Shown piece by piece: positions 1-7,288 of a stretch of DNA of 8,121 nt. A program made the translations under genes and the position numbers. The stretch comes from Bacteroidota bacterium (GTDB lineage: Bacteria > Bacteroidota > Bacteroidia > Chitinophagales > Chitinophagaceae). The stretch covers positions 1 to 8,121 of the forward strand of contig JAEZLJ010000154.1 of the NCBI GenBank assembly GCA_023415275.1, given 5' to 3'. Position 1 is the first letter of the stretch; the number at the start of each line of letters is the position of its first letter. The notes under the pieces were generated by a model that saw nothing but the letters and a program-made list of their open reading frames with translations, did not search any database and was not told the origin of the DNA.

Positions 1-485
1 GTTATAACCTGCCAAATGTATTATCGGCGGTGGCTATTGGGACCTATTTTAAGATACCGGCGGAAAAGATCAGGCAATCTATACAAAACTATTTGCCTTC
101 CAACAGCCGATCGCAACTATTACAAAAAGGTAGCAACCAGGTAATACTGGATGCCTACAATGCAAACCCCAGCAGTATGAAGGCTGCTATTGAAAACTTT
201 GCCAACATGGCCCATTCTCAAAAGGTATTGGCATTGGGCGCTATGGCGGAATTAGGAGTTACCAGCCTGCTGGAACATGAGAACCTGGTAAAAGAAATTC
301 AAAAATATCCGTGGAAAGATGTCATATTGGTGGGCGGAGATTTTAAACATATTCAACATCCCTTCCATCAATTTGCTTCTGCCAGCGAGGCAGGTGAATG
401 GATGAAAGGGAAATATGAACATGCCTATCTCCTGGTCAAAGGTTCAAGGAGCATGCAAATGGAAAAAGTTTTGAATTATTTGTAA
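1..485 (+). CDS. murF: UDP-N-acetylmuramoyl-tripeptide--D-alanyl-D-alanine ligase, 3' part
   Basis: This is the C-terminal 160 residues of MurF, the cytoplasmic ATP-dependent ligase that adds D-Ala-D-Ala to the UDP-MurNAc-tripeptide in peptidoglycan synthesis. The gene begins left of the window and the first full codon is at base 3. The reading frame opens with YNLPNVLSAVAIG, the family's 'YN.PNVLAA' helix at the end of the central domain, so the GTG at base 30 is an internal valine codon and not a start. Residues 34-38 (NSRSQ) and 50-56 (DAYNANP) match the conserved 'NNRSQ' and 'D.YNANP' motifs at the start of the C-terminal Mur ligase domain. The ATP-binding GKT loop and catalytic centre lie outside the window. 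The C-terminus looks complete. The stop codon is 4 nt before the next gene, which suggests one transcript. The assignment is firm, but whether the missing part is intact cannot be seen. Confidence 0.95.
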   Translation, partial: YNLPNVLSAVAIGTYFKIPAEKIRQSIQNYLPSNSRSQLLQKGSNQVILDAYNANPSSMKAAIENFANMAHSQKVLALGAMAELGVTSLLEHENLVKEIQKYPWKDVILVGGDFKHIQHPFHQFASASEAGEWMKGKYEHAYLLVKGSRSMQMEKVLNYL

Positions 486-489
486 TCAA

Positions 490-945
490 ATGACCTCAGA
501 AAGACCTCATAGAAGTTATTTAACAACCATCATTACATGCCGTTGTCCACGTTGCAGGGAGGGTAAGCTGTTTACATATCCACTCAGCTTTCGGTTCAAA
601 AAAAACATGGAGATGAATGAAACCTGTCCCGTATGTGGCCAGGTAACAGATATCGAGGTTGGTTTTTATTATGGAACAGGTTATGTCAGCTATCTTGTGG
701 CTTTGCTCATCACTGTGATCAGCTTCCTGTTATGGCTGCTGATCATAGGTTTTTCTTTCAGGGATAATCGCTTTTTGTATTGGATCAGCTTTAATTCCAT
801 AGCCCTTCTTTTACTTCAACCCTGGCTCATGCGCTTTGCAAGAAGTCTTTGGCTATCCTGCTTTGTTAGTTATGATGCAGCATGGCCTGATCATAAGCCT
901 GAAGAACCCGAACGCATCAATAAGGAGCAAATGAACAATTGGTAG
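490..945 (+). CDS. DUF983 family zinc-ribbon membrane protein
   Basis: A 151-residue protein of the DUF983 family, whose function is unknown. Two CxxC pairs, C19-P-R-C22 and C46-P-V-C49-G, form a probable zinc ribbon in the N-terminal cytoplasmic part. They are followed by the family signature GFYYGTGYVSY (residues 58-68). Two hydrophobic helices follow, at about 66-90 and 95-115, and then RSLWLSCFVSYD, also typical of the family. The C-terminal 20 residues are charged and probably cytoplasmic. Length and architecture are normal for the family. The ATG is 4 nt after the murF stop, so translation is probably coupled and the protein may be co-expressed with cell-wall synthesis, though that link is inference. 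C17 makes the first metal site C-R-C-P-R-C, so the exact ligand set is uncertain. Family membership is confident; the biochemical role is not known. Confidence 0.88.
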   Translation: MTSERPHRSYLTTIITCRCPRCREGKLFTYPLSFRFKKNMEMNETCPVCGQVTDIEVGFYYGTGYVSYLVALLITVISFLLWLLIIGFSFRDNRFLYWISFNSIALLLLQPWLMRFARSLWLSCFVSYDAAWPDHKPEEPERINKEQMNNW

Positions 946-1272
946 GCATATTGCTATAAACAAGCAGGTCCTGTAAAAACAGGACCTGGATATGTGCGTT
1001 AAAACATGCACATGAGAAAAATATTTTAATGCTGCAAACCTAGTAGATTGTACTTGAAGGACTTAAAATTAAAATCACAAAAATTGCTCAGCTTTCATGA
1101 TCCTTCTCATCAATTAGTTACTTCAACTGATCATGTAAGGAATATTCAACCGCAAGATCGGTGCTCAATAAGTGTAAACCATCAGGTATTTTGATGGGTG
1201 GTTAAATGACTTTACAGGAAAAGCAGCAATGGCAGCATTTCATTCTATCTTATAGATGGAAACCAATTGCTA
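946..1272. other. Intergenic region between the DUF983 gene and the AraC-type regulator
   Basis: I find no convincing ORF in these 327 nt. The left end has two adjacent hairpins: 965-988 (10 bp, listed separately) and 992-1013 (ATGTGC/GCACAT, 6 bp with a 10-nt loop). Further right are two weak dyads. One is CATGATC 1096-1102 with GATCATG 1129-1135 (26-nt spacer, with an inner AGTT/AACT). The other is CCATCA 1179-1184 with TGATGG 1192-1197 (7-nt spacer). They lie in front of the regulator gene and could be operators or leader structure, but I cannot tie them to any protein. No clear TAnnTTTG-type -7 element is visible, so the regulator's promoter is unplaced. Confidence 0.6.
965..988 (+). terminator. 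Strong hairpin after the murF-DUF983 unit, probable transcription end
   Basis: Perfect 10-bp stem CAGGTCCTGT/ACAGGACCTG with an AAAA loop, starting 19 nt after the DUF983 stop codon. The position and strength suggest a terminator or 3'-end-protecting hairpin for the upstream unit. No U-tract follows on either strand, so it is not a canonical intrinsic terminator. A second, weaker 6-bp hairpin follows at 992-1013. Confidence 0.45.
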
Positions 1273-2145
1273 ATGTTCCAGAAAATAACTGAATCAAATA
1301 AACTGGTTTTGAATAAGCCAACAGAGATAGATATGATCTATTACTCCGAGTTGGACGAATGGTACACCAATAATGCATTCAGGAGCTTTAGTGTTAAATA
1401 TGTGGTGAACAACTGCATTTACTACCGAATCGATGGCAAAGAACATGCTGTTAAGGCCGGAACCTACATGACTGCCTGCAAGTATGACCATGTTTATGCT
1501 TACAATAAGCTCCCCATTAAAAGTATCTGCATTGATATTTGTCCCAACACTGTTTTAGAAACCTTTACAGTGCTTACCAGCAGGCACGATGACTTTGACA
1601 ATTTCCTGGCCGGTCATTTTAAATATCCCGGCTTTTACGAAAGCATGCATGCTGCTTCCAACACTTCTATTGGAGCTAAGCTACAACACCTGCTGACCAG
1701 GATCGAGCATGAAAAAACACCAGATATCCATAAAGAATGGTTTATAGACCTGTCTGAAAGGATCATCTACCAGGAATATGGTAATTACCTCGCTTTAAAT
1801 GAAATCAGTTCAGTGAAAGCAGCCACCCGTAAAGAAGTTCTCCACCGCCTGCACCAGGCCAAAGAATATATTGATGCCAAATTCCTGGAGATAGCAGAGA
1901 TCAAAGAGATCGCAGATCATTGCAACATGTCTGAGTATCATTTTTTCCGGAGATTCAAGGAAGTGAATAAAAAAACGCCATATCAATATATCACTGAAAA
2001 GAAAATGCTGCATGCCCGCATGCTGTTGCAAAATAAACAACATACTGTATCACAGGTGGCCTTCATTTGCAACTTTCCGGATGTATACACCTTCAGCAAA
2101 AGCTTTAAAAAATTCTTTGGCATTCCTCCTTCTTTAATGAAGTGA
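1273..2145 (+). CDS. AraC-family transcriptional regulator
   Basis: A protein of about 290 residues with the two-part layout of AraC/XylS regulators. Residues 1 to about 165 look like a cupin-type sensor domain, including YYRIDGKEHAVKAGTYM, a beta-rich stretch seen in effector-binding N-termini. The last ~100 residues are the AraC DNA-binding domain. The first helix-turn-helix contains IKEIADHCNMSEYHFFRRFK followed by KTPYQYI. The second contains VSQVAFICNFPDVYTFSKSF followed by KKFFGIPPSLMK, the family's conserved end. I chose the ATG at 1273. An in-frame TTG at 1267 would add two residues and has no support. There is no good Shine-Dalgarno, as is usual in this phylum. It is oriented towards the susCD operon. 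It may regulate that operon or something else; the ligand cannot be deduced. The fold is certain and the target unknown. Confidence 0.93.
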   Translation: MFQKITESNKLVLNKPTEIDMIYYSELDEWYTNNAFRSFSVKYVVNNCIYYRIDGKEHAVKAGTYMTACKYDHVYAYNKLPIKSICIDICPNTVLETFTVLTSRHDDFDNFLAGHFKYPGFYESMHAASNTSIGAKLQHLLTRIEHEKTPDIHKEWFIDLSERIIYQEYGNYLALNEISSVKAATRKEVLHRLHQAKEYIDAKFLEIAEIKEIADHCNMSEYHFFRRFKEVNKKTPYQYITEKKMLHARMLLQNKQHTVSQVAFICNFPDVYTFSKSFKKFFGIPPSLMK

Positions 2146-2221
2146 CCATTTGCATAATATAGCTTATCTCCTACCTGCTTACTTTTTCATTTTATAACAT
2201 CTTCTATCGCTCTAAAACAAA

Positions 2222-2241
2222 CAGGCGGTAGAAACCGCCTG
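2222..2241. terminator. GC-rich hairpin, possible terminator
   Basis: Perfect 8-bp stem CAGGCGGT/ACCGCCTG with an AGAA loop, 77 nt past the AraC-type stop. Read on the - strand, a T-rich run (TTTGTTTTAG) follows at once, as in an intrinsic terminator. Read on the + strand, a run of seven T occurs only about 14 nt later (2256-2262). It could back up the stronger terminator for readthrough from susD, or end the regulator transcript. Confidence 0.5.
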
Positions 2242-2436
2242 CGACTACTTAATAATTTTTTTATCTATTGACAGACTGCGACCAGTCTCTCGCACATGAG
2301 AATAATTCAATAACAAATTAGCATAACTATTTTGCAAAAAATGGACATGTTACACGAGACATGAACCTTAATTCATAAAGCATGAATAAACTCCATAAAC
2401 AATTTTACACAGGCTTTAGATGATAGAGCAGCACAC

Positions 2437-2467
2437 AAAAAAAGCAGTGCACTAGCACTGCTTTTTT
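2437..2467. terminator. Bidirectional intrinsic terminator, mainly for susCD
   Basis: Stem GCAGTGC/GCACTGC (2444-2450 and 2455-2461) with an ACTA loop, flanked by seven A on the left and six T on the right. Each strand therefore reads as a GC stem followed by a U-tract. It lies 20 nt past the susD stop, ending the - strand operon, and it would also stop + strand readthrough from the AraC-type gene. Confidence 0.88.
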
Positions 2468-2487
2468 ATATAGCTTATTACGTTGAC

Positions 2488-3918
2488 TTAATATCCTGGA
2501 TTTTGCTGTTCTCTTATAGATGGATTGGCATCTAGTTCTGCCTGTGGAATAGGAAATATCCTTCTAAAATTATTAGCGGCTATTACCAATGGAACATTAC
2601 CCGGATAGTTACCTGCAAGGTTCACACGAACCACATCCATATTATACCTTGCCAGGTCCCAATAGCGGTGGCCTTCAAAAGCCAGTTCTTTTCTTCTTTC
2701 TAATAAAATATCAGCCAATAGTGCAGCTCCAGAGGAACTATAGCCTGCAAATGCAGGATCTCTTTCTTTAGCTACGGCATTCAAATAGGTACGGGCCAAA
2801 GATTCATTACCGGTTTGATAGGCAGCTTCTGCAGCTATCAGGTAAACCTCAGACATGCGTATCACTTTATATTCGTCTTTGTCAGGCGATCCCGCGTTAG
2901 GAAATTTATTGACCACTTTGGCATTAGCTCCTCTTGTAGGGCTACCAACAATAATAAGGTCCTTCCTCACGTCAGTATTACTATAAGTATTGTACAATGA
3001 TTCTGTGGCCAGGGCATCGCCATATCCATTTTGATCATAGAAGTAAGGAAGCGATGAATTACCCGCATTATTATTGGCATCAAACACTACTTCAAACAAT
3101 ACTTCTTTTTTATCATTCCTATCCTTGTTATTCTCCCAGAAAGGCAACACTTCGTTCAGCTTTAGTAAGGAATAACCACTGTTGTTGATCACGTCCTCCG
3201 CAGTGGACAATGCATTAGGCCAATCTCCCTTATATTCATACACCCTTGCCAGCAAGGCCTTGGCAGCATACTTGGTAAAAAAGCCTGAAGACTTTTCTAC
3301 CGTCAATATCCCAATAGCCTTGTTCAGATCTGACTCTATTTGTGCATATACTTCTTTTAGAGTATTCCTTGGCGGCTTCACAGTTGGATTATATTCAAGA
3401 ATGATAGGCACACCCAAGGCATTAGCATCCACGGTATAAGGCTCGGCAAAATGCCTGGCCAGTTCAAAATACATCAGCGCTCTTATAGATAATGCCTCAC
3501 CCCTTATCTGTTCTATCTCTTCTGTTCCCTGCAAGGGACTATTGATCACATTATTAGCCCGAAGGATGGTGCTATAGGCCGATTCCCATACTCCCTGTGC
3601 ATTGCCATTAGTTACGGTATAATTCACCTGGAAAAAGTCAAGGTACCGGTTACTATTAACCGTAGAAATATATACATTATCTGCAAGCAGATCTGCAAAC
3701 AATGGTATGGTCCTGCCATACAGGTTCGCACTTCCCAGGTTGGCATAAGCCCCGCTTAATGCGGCTTTCATATCAGACACATTGGAAATGGCCACATCCG
3801 ATCCTATGCTGTCGTAAGGCCTCAGGTCCAGGAAATCCTTTTTACAGGAAGCGAGGGTCAGGCCGATCATCAACACCCCCATTCCCGCCATTTTATTTAA
3901 ATAATTTTTTGTAGTCAT
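2488..3918 (-). CDS. SusD/RagB-family outer-membrane lipoprotein
   Basis: A 476-residue surface lipoprotein that should cap the adjacent SusC-type barrel and bind its substrate. The N-terminus has a lipoprotein signal peptide with lipobox LASC, and the lipidated cysteine is C25. It is followed by KKDFLDLRPYDSI, a typical SusD start. The tetratricopeptide-like core shows IRGEALSIRALMYFELARHF and LGVPII. The C-terminal RagB/SusD domain shows MSEVYLIAAEAAYQTGN, LLERRKELAFEGHRYWDLAR and the ending IPQAELDANPSIREQQNPGY, all family hallmarks. Length is on the short side of the family's usual 450-600 residues but complete. The ATG is 36 nt downstream of the susC stop with no terminator between, so the two are one operon. 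No neighbouring enzyme shows whether the ligand is a glycan, a peptide or something else. Confidence 0.95.
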   Translation of the reverse strand: MTTKNYLNKMAGMGVLMIGLTLASCKKDFLDLRPYDSIGSDVAISNVSDMKAALSGAYANLGSANLYGRTIPLFADLLADNVYISTVNSNRYLDFFQVNYTVTNGNAQGVWESAYSTILRANNVINSPLQGTEEIEQIRGEALSIRALMYFELARHFAEPYTVDANALGVPIILEYNPTVKPPRNTLKEVYAQIESDLNKAIGILTVEKSSGFFTKYAAKALLARVYEYKGDWPNALSTAEDVINNSGYSLLKLNEVLPFWENNKDRNDKKEVLFEVVFDANNNAGNSSLPYFYDQNGYGDALATESLYNTYSNTDVRKDLIIVGSPTRGANAKVVNKFPNAGSPDKDEYKVIRMSEVYLIAAEAAYQTGNESLARTYLNAVAKERDPAFAGYSSSGAALLADILLERRKELAFEGHRYWDLARYNMDVVRVNLAGNYPGNVPLVIAANNFRRIFPIPQAELDANPSIREQQNPGY

Positions 3919-3954
3919 ATAGAATAATAATTTGATTATGTATAGATGAATTGA

Positions 3955-6900
3955 CTAAAGCTGAATATTCACACCTACTGTAAAAGATTTAGGTATAAAG
4001 AACTGCAGGTCATTAGTGCCATTGATGCTTTGTTCAGGATCCATGGTGATATTCTTATCAAAGGTCTTCGTCCAAAGATTGGTACCCCTTACATAAAAGC
4101 TAAACTGTGAAAGCATCAGCTTTTCTGCCACAGAAGCAGGCATATCAAACCGGATGGTAAGATTGCGCAACCTTATAAAATCACCTTTATAGAAGTACCG
4201 GCTGGAGGCAGCATTGGATGTGGTAGAATTAAAGAAATCATAGCGGGGCACATCTGTGATATCACCTGGCTTCTGCCAACGCTGCAACTGCTTGCGGTTA
4301 TGATTCAATGAAGCAAAGGCACCGTCACCTGTGAATAAGAATCCCCACTGGTCATACAGCAGGTTACCATACTGGTAATTGAGCTGCGCATCCAGGCTGA
4401 TGAACTTATAAGACAGCGTCGTATTAAACCCACCAAAACCTTTAGGTGAGGCAGAGCCAATAATGGTCCTTTCAGCCTTACTGAAATCACTTGTTGTTTC
4501 TTTCTTACTGTCATTCGTGTACCACAGTGGGTCGCCTGTTTGCGGATCAGCACCTGCCCACAAACGTGTAAATATTGATTGCACATCTTCACCTACTCTT
4601 ATGATATACGGCAATGAGCGAATCTCAGTCTGACCTTCCCTAAGCTTAGTCACCTTGTTAGTGTTCCAGCTTCCGTTCAGTGAAACGGTCCAGTTAAAAT
4701 CTTTTGTTTTGACAGGTGTAGCGCTCACCGTTACCTCGTATCCCTTATTTTCCATAGCACCCACATTATTATTAAATGAAGTGAATCCGCTGGTAGGCGA
4801 TAAAGGTTCATTTAGCAATAATTGATCTGTTTTCCGCTTGTAGTAGTCACCTTCTATATTGATCCTGTTTTTCAATAAGCCAATTTCCACACCTATATCC
4901 AATGGTTTGTTCTGCTCCCAGGTAAGGTTAGGATTGCCCACATTATTGGGAAAACTGGCTGGCAGGCTATTGTAGGTACCTGTGAAGGAATACGTAGCCC
5001 TCCAATTGTAATTACCTATCCCTGCATTTCCATTCACCCCATAGGAAGCCCTGAGCTTCAACAGGGAAATGACATCTACTCCATCCATGAATGCCTCCTG
5101 GTCTATGTTCCAGGCGCCGCCTATACTCCAGAATGTTCCATAACGGTTATTAGCCCCAAACCTTGAAGACCCATCCCTGCGCAGGCTTCCGGAAATGGTA
5201 TACTTATTCAAAAAGCTCACATCAGCTTTTGACAACCAGGAAATAAAGGAATAATCCGATCCTGCATATACAGGTGTTAATGGAGTTACCGGGGAAGGGA
5301 ATACAATTGATGTGGTTAGCGGGAATCCATTGCCCGAACCATTCTGTGTCAGCAACTGTGATTTTTGTGATTCATAACCCGCGGTTACATGCACATCCAA
5401 TTTATCTTGTAGCGTACGGAAGCTATAATCTGCCAGGTTGGTCCACACCCAGTTGAACAACCTGTTATAGCTGTTAAAGAACAAACCCGTGGTAGCAGGA
5501 TCGCTGGTAGAATAATCACCAAAGAATGGATTGTAATAAGCATTCTCCTCTATATTACTATAGTCTATGCCATACCGTGATGATATCTTCAGGTTGTCCA
5601 GTATTTTAAATTCTCCATTCACTGATGCTAATAATTTAGAGGTCTGATTATGAAGCCTGTCATATTTCCTTATAGCCAGTGGGTTGTATATCTGGTTAAA
5701 TATGGCAGGATCATAATTAGGTGTACCATCTGCATTATAAGCCTCAAGGGTAGGCAGCAGGGCCATACCGGCAATGATGGGATTACGGAAATTGGCACTC
5801 TCAGATTCGCCTTCCTGGTTGAAAGATGAAAGGTTCAGGTTGGTACCGATAGATAAGCGTTTACTCACCTGGTGCTTCAGGCTTGTGTTCATACTATAAC
5901 GCTTAAACCCCGATCCAATGATCTCGCTTAGCTGTTTAAAATAGCCACCTGAGACAAAGAACTGCGTCTTACTGTCTCCTCCAGAGGCAGAAAGATTTAC
6001 CTGCTGTTGCTGTCCTTTTCTTTTCACCAGGTCCAGCCAGTTATAGTTAGCGGTAGAGTTATAACCTAATTGGCCCAGGATATCATCCACATCAGCCTGG
6101 GTACCTCCCACATGAAGTATACCCTCAGTGGTCAACTCTTTAAATTCATCTTTGGTTAAGGGTCGTGCCAGGTCAGGGAAATAAGCAATATCATTGGTAC
6201 CAAATTCACCATCCACTCTTATTTTGGTTTTTCCGGCAGCTCCTTTTTTGGTGTTGATCAATATCACACCATTAGCAGCCCTGGACCCATAAATAGAAGC
6301 TGAAGATGCATCCTTTAATACACTGATGCTTTCAATATCATTTGGGTTTAAACCAGCCAGCAGGTTGCTGGAATTGGTGGCATTGGAAAAATCACCCGTA
6401 TTCACCGGGATGCCATCAATAACAAATAGTGGTGAAGAAGTGGCATTGATAGATCCTATGCCTCGTATCCTGATCTCCTGGAAGCTACCCGGTTGACCGC
6501 TGGGAGATACAGATTGCAACCCGGCGATCTTACCCTGCAGCATTTGATCCACCGAAGGCATAGGAATGTTTTCTACTTCACTTCCGGATATCTTGCTCAC
6601 AGCCCCTGTAACTTTTCTTCGCTGCTGGGTGCCATAAGCCACTACTACCACTTCATCCAATCCTGTTTTCACGCCTGGCACCAGGGCCACACTATAATTA
6701 GATTCGTTGGTTAGCGCCACCTCCCTGTCACTGAGTCCTATGTAAGAAATGACCAGGGCTGTAGCATTAGAAGGCACTGATAATGAAAAAGACCCATCAG
6801 CAGATGTGCTGGTGCCAATGTTGGTACCCTTTACAATTACAGAAGCATTGGCCAGCCCGTTGCCTTTATCATCTGTAACCCTGCCATTAATATTCCTGGC

Positions 6901-6990
6901 CTGTGCCATTGCCTGCATACTTACCAGGAACAATCCGAAGCATAGTAAAAATAATTTTCTCATCAGCTTTGCATTTAACTGCAAGACCAT
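3955..6990 (-). CDS. SusC/RagA-family TonB-dependent outer-membrane transporter
   Basis: A 1011-residue outer-membrane barrel that imports a bulky nutrient using TonB/ExbBD energy, together with the SusD-type lipoprotein encoded next. Parts in order: a signal peptide with cleavage likely after A29 (MQAMA|QARN); a carboxypeptidase-regulatory-like domain at about 31-105 (INGRVTDDKGNGLANASV and later GTSTSADGSFSL); a TonB-box-like LDEVVVVAYGTQ at 111-122; a plug domain with IRIRGIGSI and LFVIDGIPV; then the beta-barrel to the end, SFTVGVNIQL. No STN domain precedes the regulatory-like domain, so direct signalling to an anti-sigma factor is unlikely. The start at 6990 has AGGAG six bases upstream. 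A second ATG at 6963 (M10, MRKLFLLCFG) would also give a good signal peptide but lacks such a site. The final residue is Leu rather than the usual Phe. Substrate unknown. Confidence 0.96.
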   Translation of the reverse strand: MVLQLNAKLMRKLFLLCFGLFLVSMQAMAQARNINGRVTDDKGNGLANASVIVKGTNIGTSTSADGSFSLSVPSNATALVISYIGLSDREVALTNESNYSVALVPGVKTGLDEVVVVAYGTQQRRKVTGAVSKISGSEVENIPMPSVDQMLQGKIAGLQSVSPSGQPGSFQEIRIRGIGSINATSSPLFVIDGIPVNTGDFSNATNSSNLLAGLNPNDIESISVLKDASSASIYGSRAANGVILINTKKGAAGKTKIRVDGEFGTNDIAYFPDLARPLTKDEFKELTTEGILHVGGTQADVDDILGQLGYNSTANYNWLDLVKRKGQQQQVNLSASGGDSKTQFFVSGGYFKQLSEIIGSGFKRYSMNTSLKHQVSKRLSIGTNLNLSSFNQEGESESANFRNPIIAGMALLPTLEAYNADGTPNYDPAIFNQIYNPLAIRKYDRLHNQTSKLLASVNGEFKILDNLKISSRYGIDYSNIEENAYYNPFFGDYSTSDPATTGLFFNSYNRLFNWVWTNLADYSFRTLQDKLDVHVTAGYESQKSQLLTQNGSGNGFPLTTSIVFPSPVTPLTPVYAGSDYSFISWLSKADVSFLNKYTISGSLRRDGSSRFGANNRYGTFWSIGGAWNIDQEAFMDGVDVISLLKLRASYGVNGNAGIGNYNWRATYSFTGTYNSLPASFPNNVGNPNLTWEQNKPLDIGVEIGLLKNRINIEGDYYKRKTDQLLLNEPLSPTSGFTSFNNNVGAMENKGYEVTVSATPVKTKDFNWTVSLNGSWNTNKVTKLREGQTEIRSLPYIIRVGEDVQSIFTRLWAGADPQTGDPLWYTNDSKKETTSDFSKAERTIIGSASPKGFGGFNTTLSYKFISLDAQLNYQYGNLLYDQWGFLFTGDGAFASLNHNRKQLQRWQKPGDITDVPRYDFFNSTTSNAASSRYFYKGDFIRLRNLTIRFDMPASVAEKLMLSQFSFYVRGTNLWTKTFDKNITMDPEQSINGTNDLQFFIPKSFTVGVNIQL

Positions 6991-6996
6991 GAAAAG

Positions 6997-7001
6997 CTCC
7001 T
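6997..7001 (-). promoter_or_regulatory. Shine-Dalgarno-like site deciding the susC start
   Basis: AGGAG on the - strand, six bases before the ATG at 6990. It is the only clear Shine-Dalgarno match I found at a gene start here, and it favours 6990 over the internal ATG at 6963. Members of this phylum often translate without such a site, so it supports the start but does not prove it. Confidence 0.55.
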
Positions 7002-7024
7002 GACTGCTTCAATCATTAGGGTTT

Positions 7025-7057
7025 CAAATAATGAAGCATGAATATTAAAATGCAAAA
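7025..7057 (-). promoter_or_regulatory. Candidate Bacteroidota-type promoter for susCD
   Basis: On the - strand, TTTTG (7057-7053) is followed after 20 nt by ATTATTTG (7032-7025). This resembles the primary sigma factor pattern of Bacteroidota (-33 TTTG, -7 TAnnTTTG), keeping TTTG in both boxes but missing the TA of the -7 box. It would give a leader of roughly 30 nt before the susC ATG, including the AGGAG. Found by eye only. Confidence 0.35.
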
Positions 7058-7120
7058 CCCCGTAAACAACATTTGAATATTTATTATAAAGCACAATTGA
7101 AGAACAGGTTTTTGGAAGAG

Positions 7121-7149
7121 AGTTGGCATGTATATAAAGCCAACTTTTT
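7121..7149. repeat. Dyad in the susC-LytTR divergent region: operator or attenuator
   Basis: AGTTGGC (7121-7127) and GCCAACT (7139-7145) form a perfect 7-bp inverted repeat around an 11-nt AT-rich spacer. It lies about 65 nt upstream of the candidate susC -33 box and about 140 nt before the LytTR gene. Run lengths suit a dimeric regulator's operator. Read on the + strand, the right arm runs into TTTTT, so it could also act as a terminator-like hairpin in a LytTR leader transcript. On the - strand no U-tract follows. Confidence 0.4.
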
Positions 7150-7288
7150 GACTAATAATGAATGACATTTTCCACGGGCATGCTTTAGAAAGTACACTCA
7201 ACCATGATACTCTCCGTTCATCAATTTAGCAATCATTGACAAACGCTTTAAAGGTTTAATATATAATTTACGAAACAAATCGTGGACC

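Larger units (their letters stand above)
2146..2487. other. Convergent intergenic region with several hairpins
   Basis: These 342 nt between the 3' ends of the AraC-type gene and susD contain no plausible ORF. Three hairpins are visible: 2222-2241 (8 bp), 2273-2288 (AGACTG-CGAC-CAGTCT, 6 bp with a 4-nt loop) and 2437-2467 (bidirectional terminator). The stretch between 2290 and 2430 is AT-rich and I see nothing specific in it. The layout fits two converging transcripts being stopped from both sides. Confidence 0.6.

Noticed and set aside
30..32. GTG as a possible start of a short 151-residue protein at the left edge
   Set aside because: The frame is open to the window edge and the residues before it (YNLPNVLSA) are a conserved MurF segment, so the GTG is internal.
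2589..3439. Several + strand ORFs of 60-85 codons inside susD
   Set aside because: They are antisense to a complete SusD reading frame and their translations show no domain.
4305..4592. 95-codon ORF on the - strand in another frame inside susC
   Set aside because: It is a frame shadow of the barrel region; the SusC frame is uninterrupted and has family motifs at both ends.
7016..7201. Small ORF of 61 codons on the - strand upstream of susC, with hydrophobic residues
   Set aside because: It has no recognisable motif, is cysteine- and phenylalanine-rich as AT-rich DNA often yields, and overlaps the candidate susC promoter and the dyad.
7236..7267. TTGACA...TATAAT as a sigma-70-type promoter for the LytTR gene
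   Set aside because: The spacing is 20 nt instead of about 17, and this phylum's main sigma factor uses a different consensus, so I do not list it as a feature.
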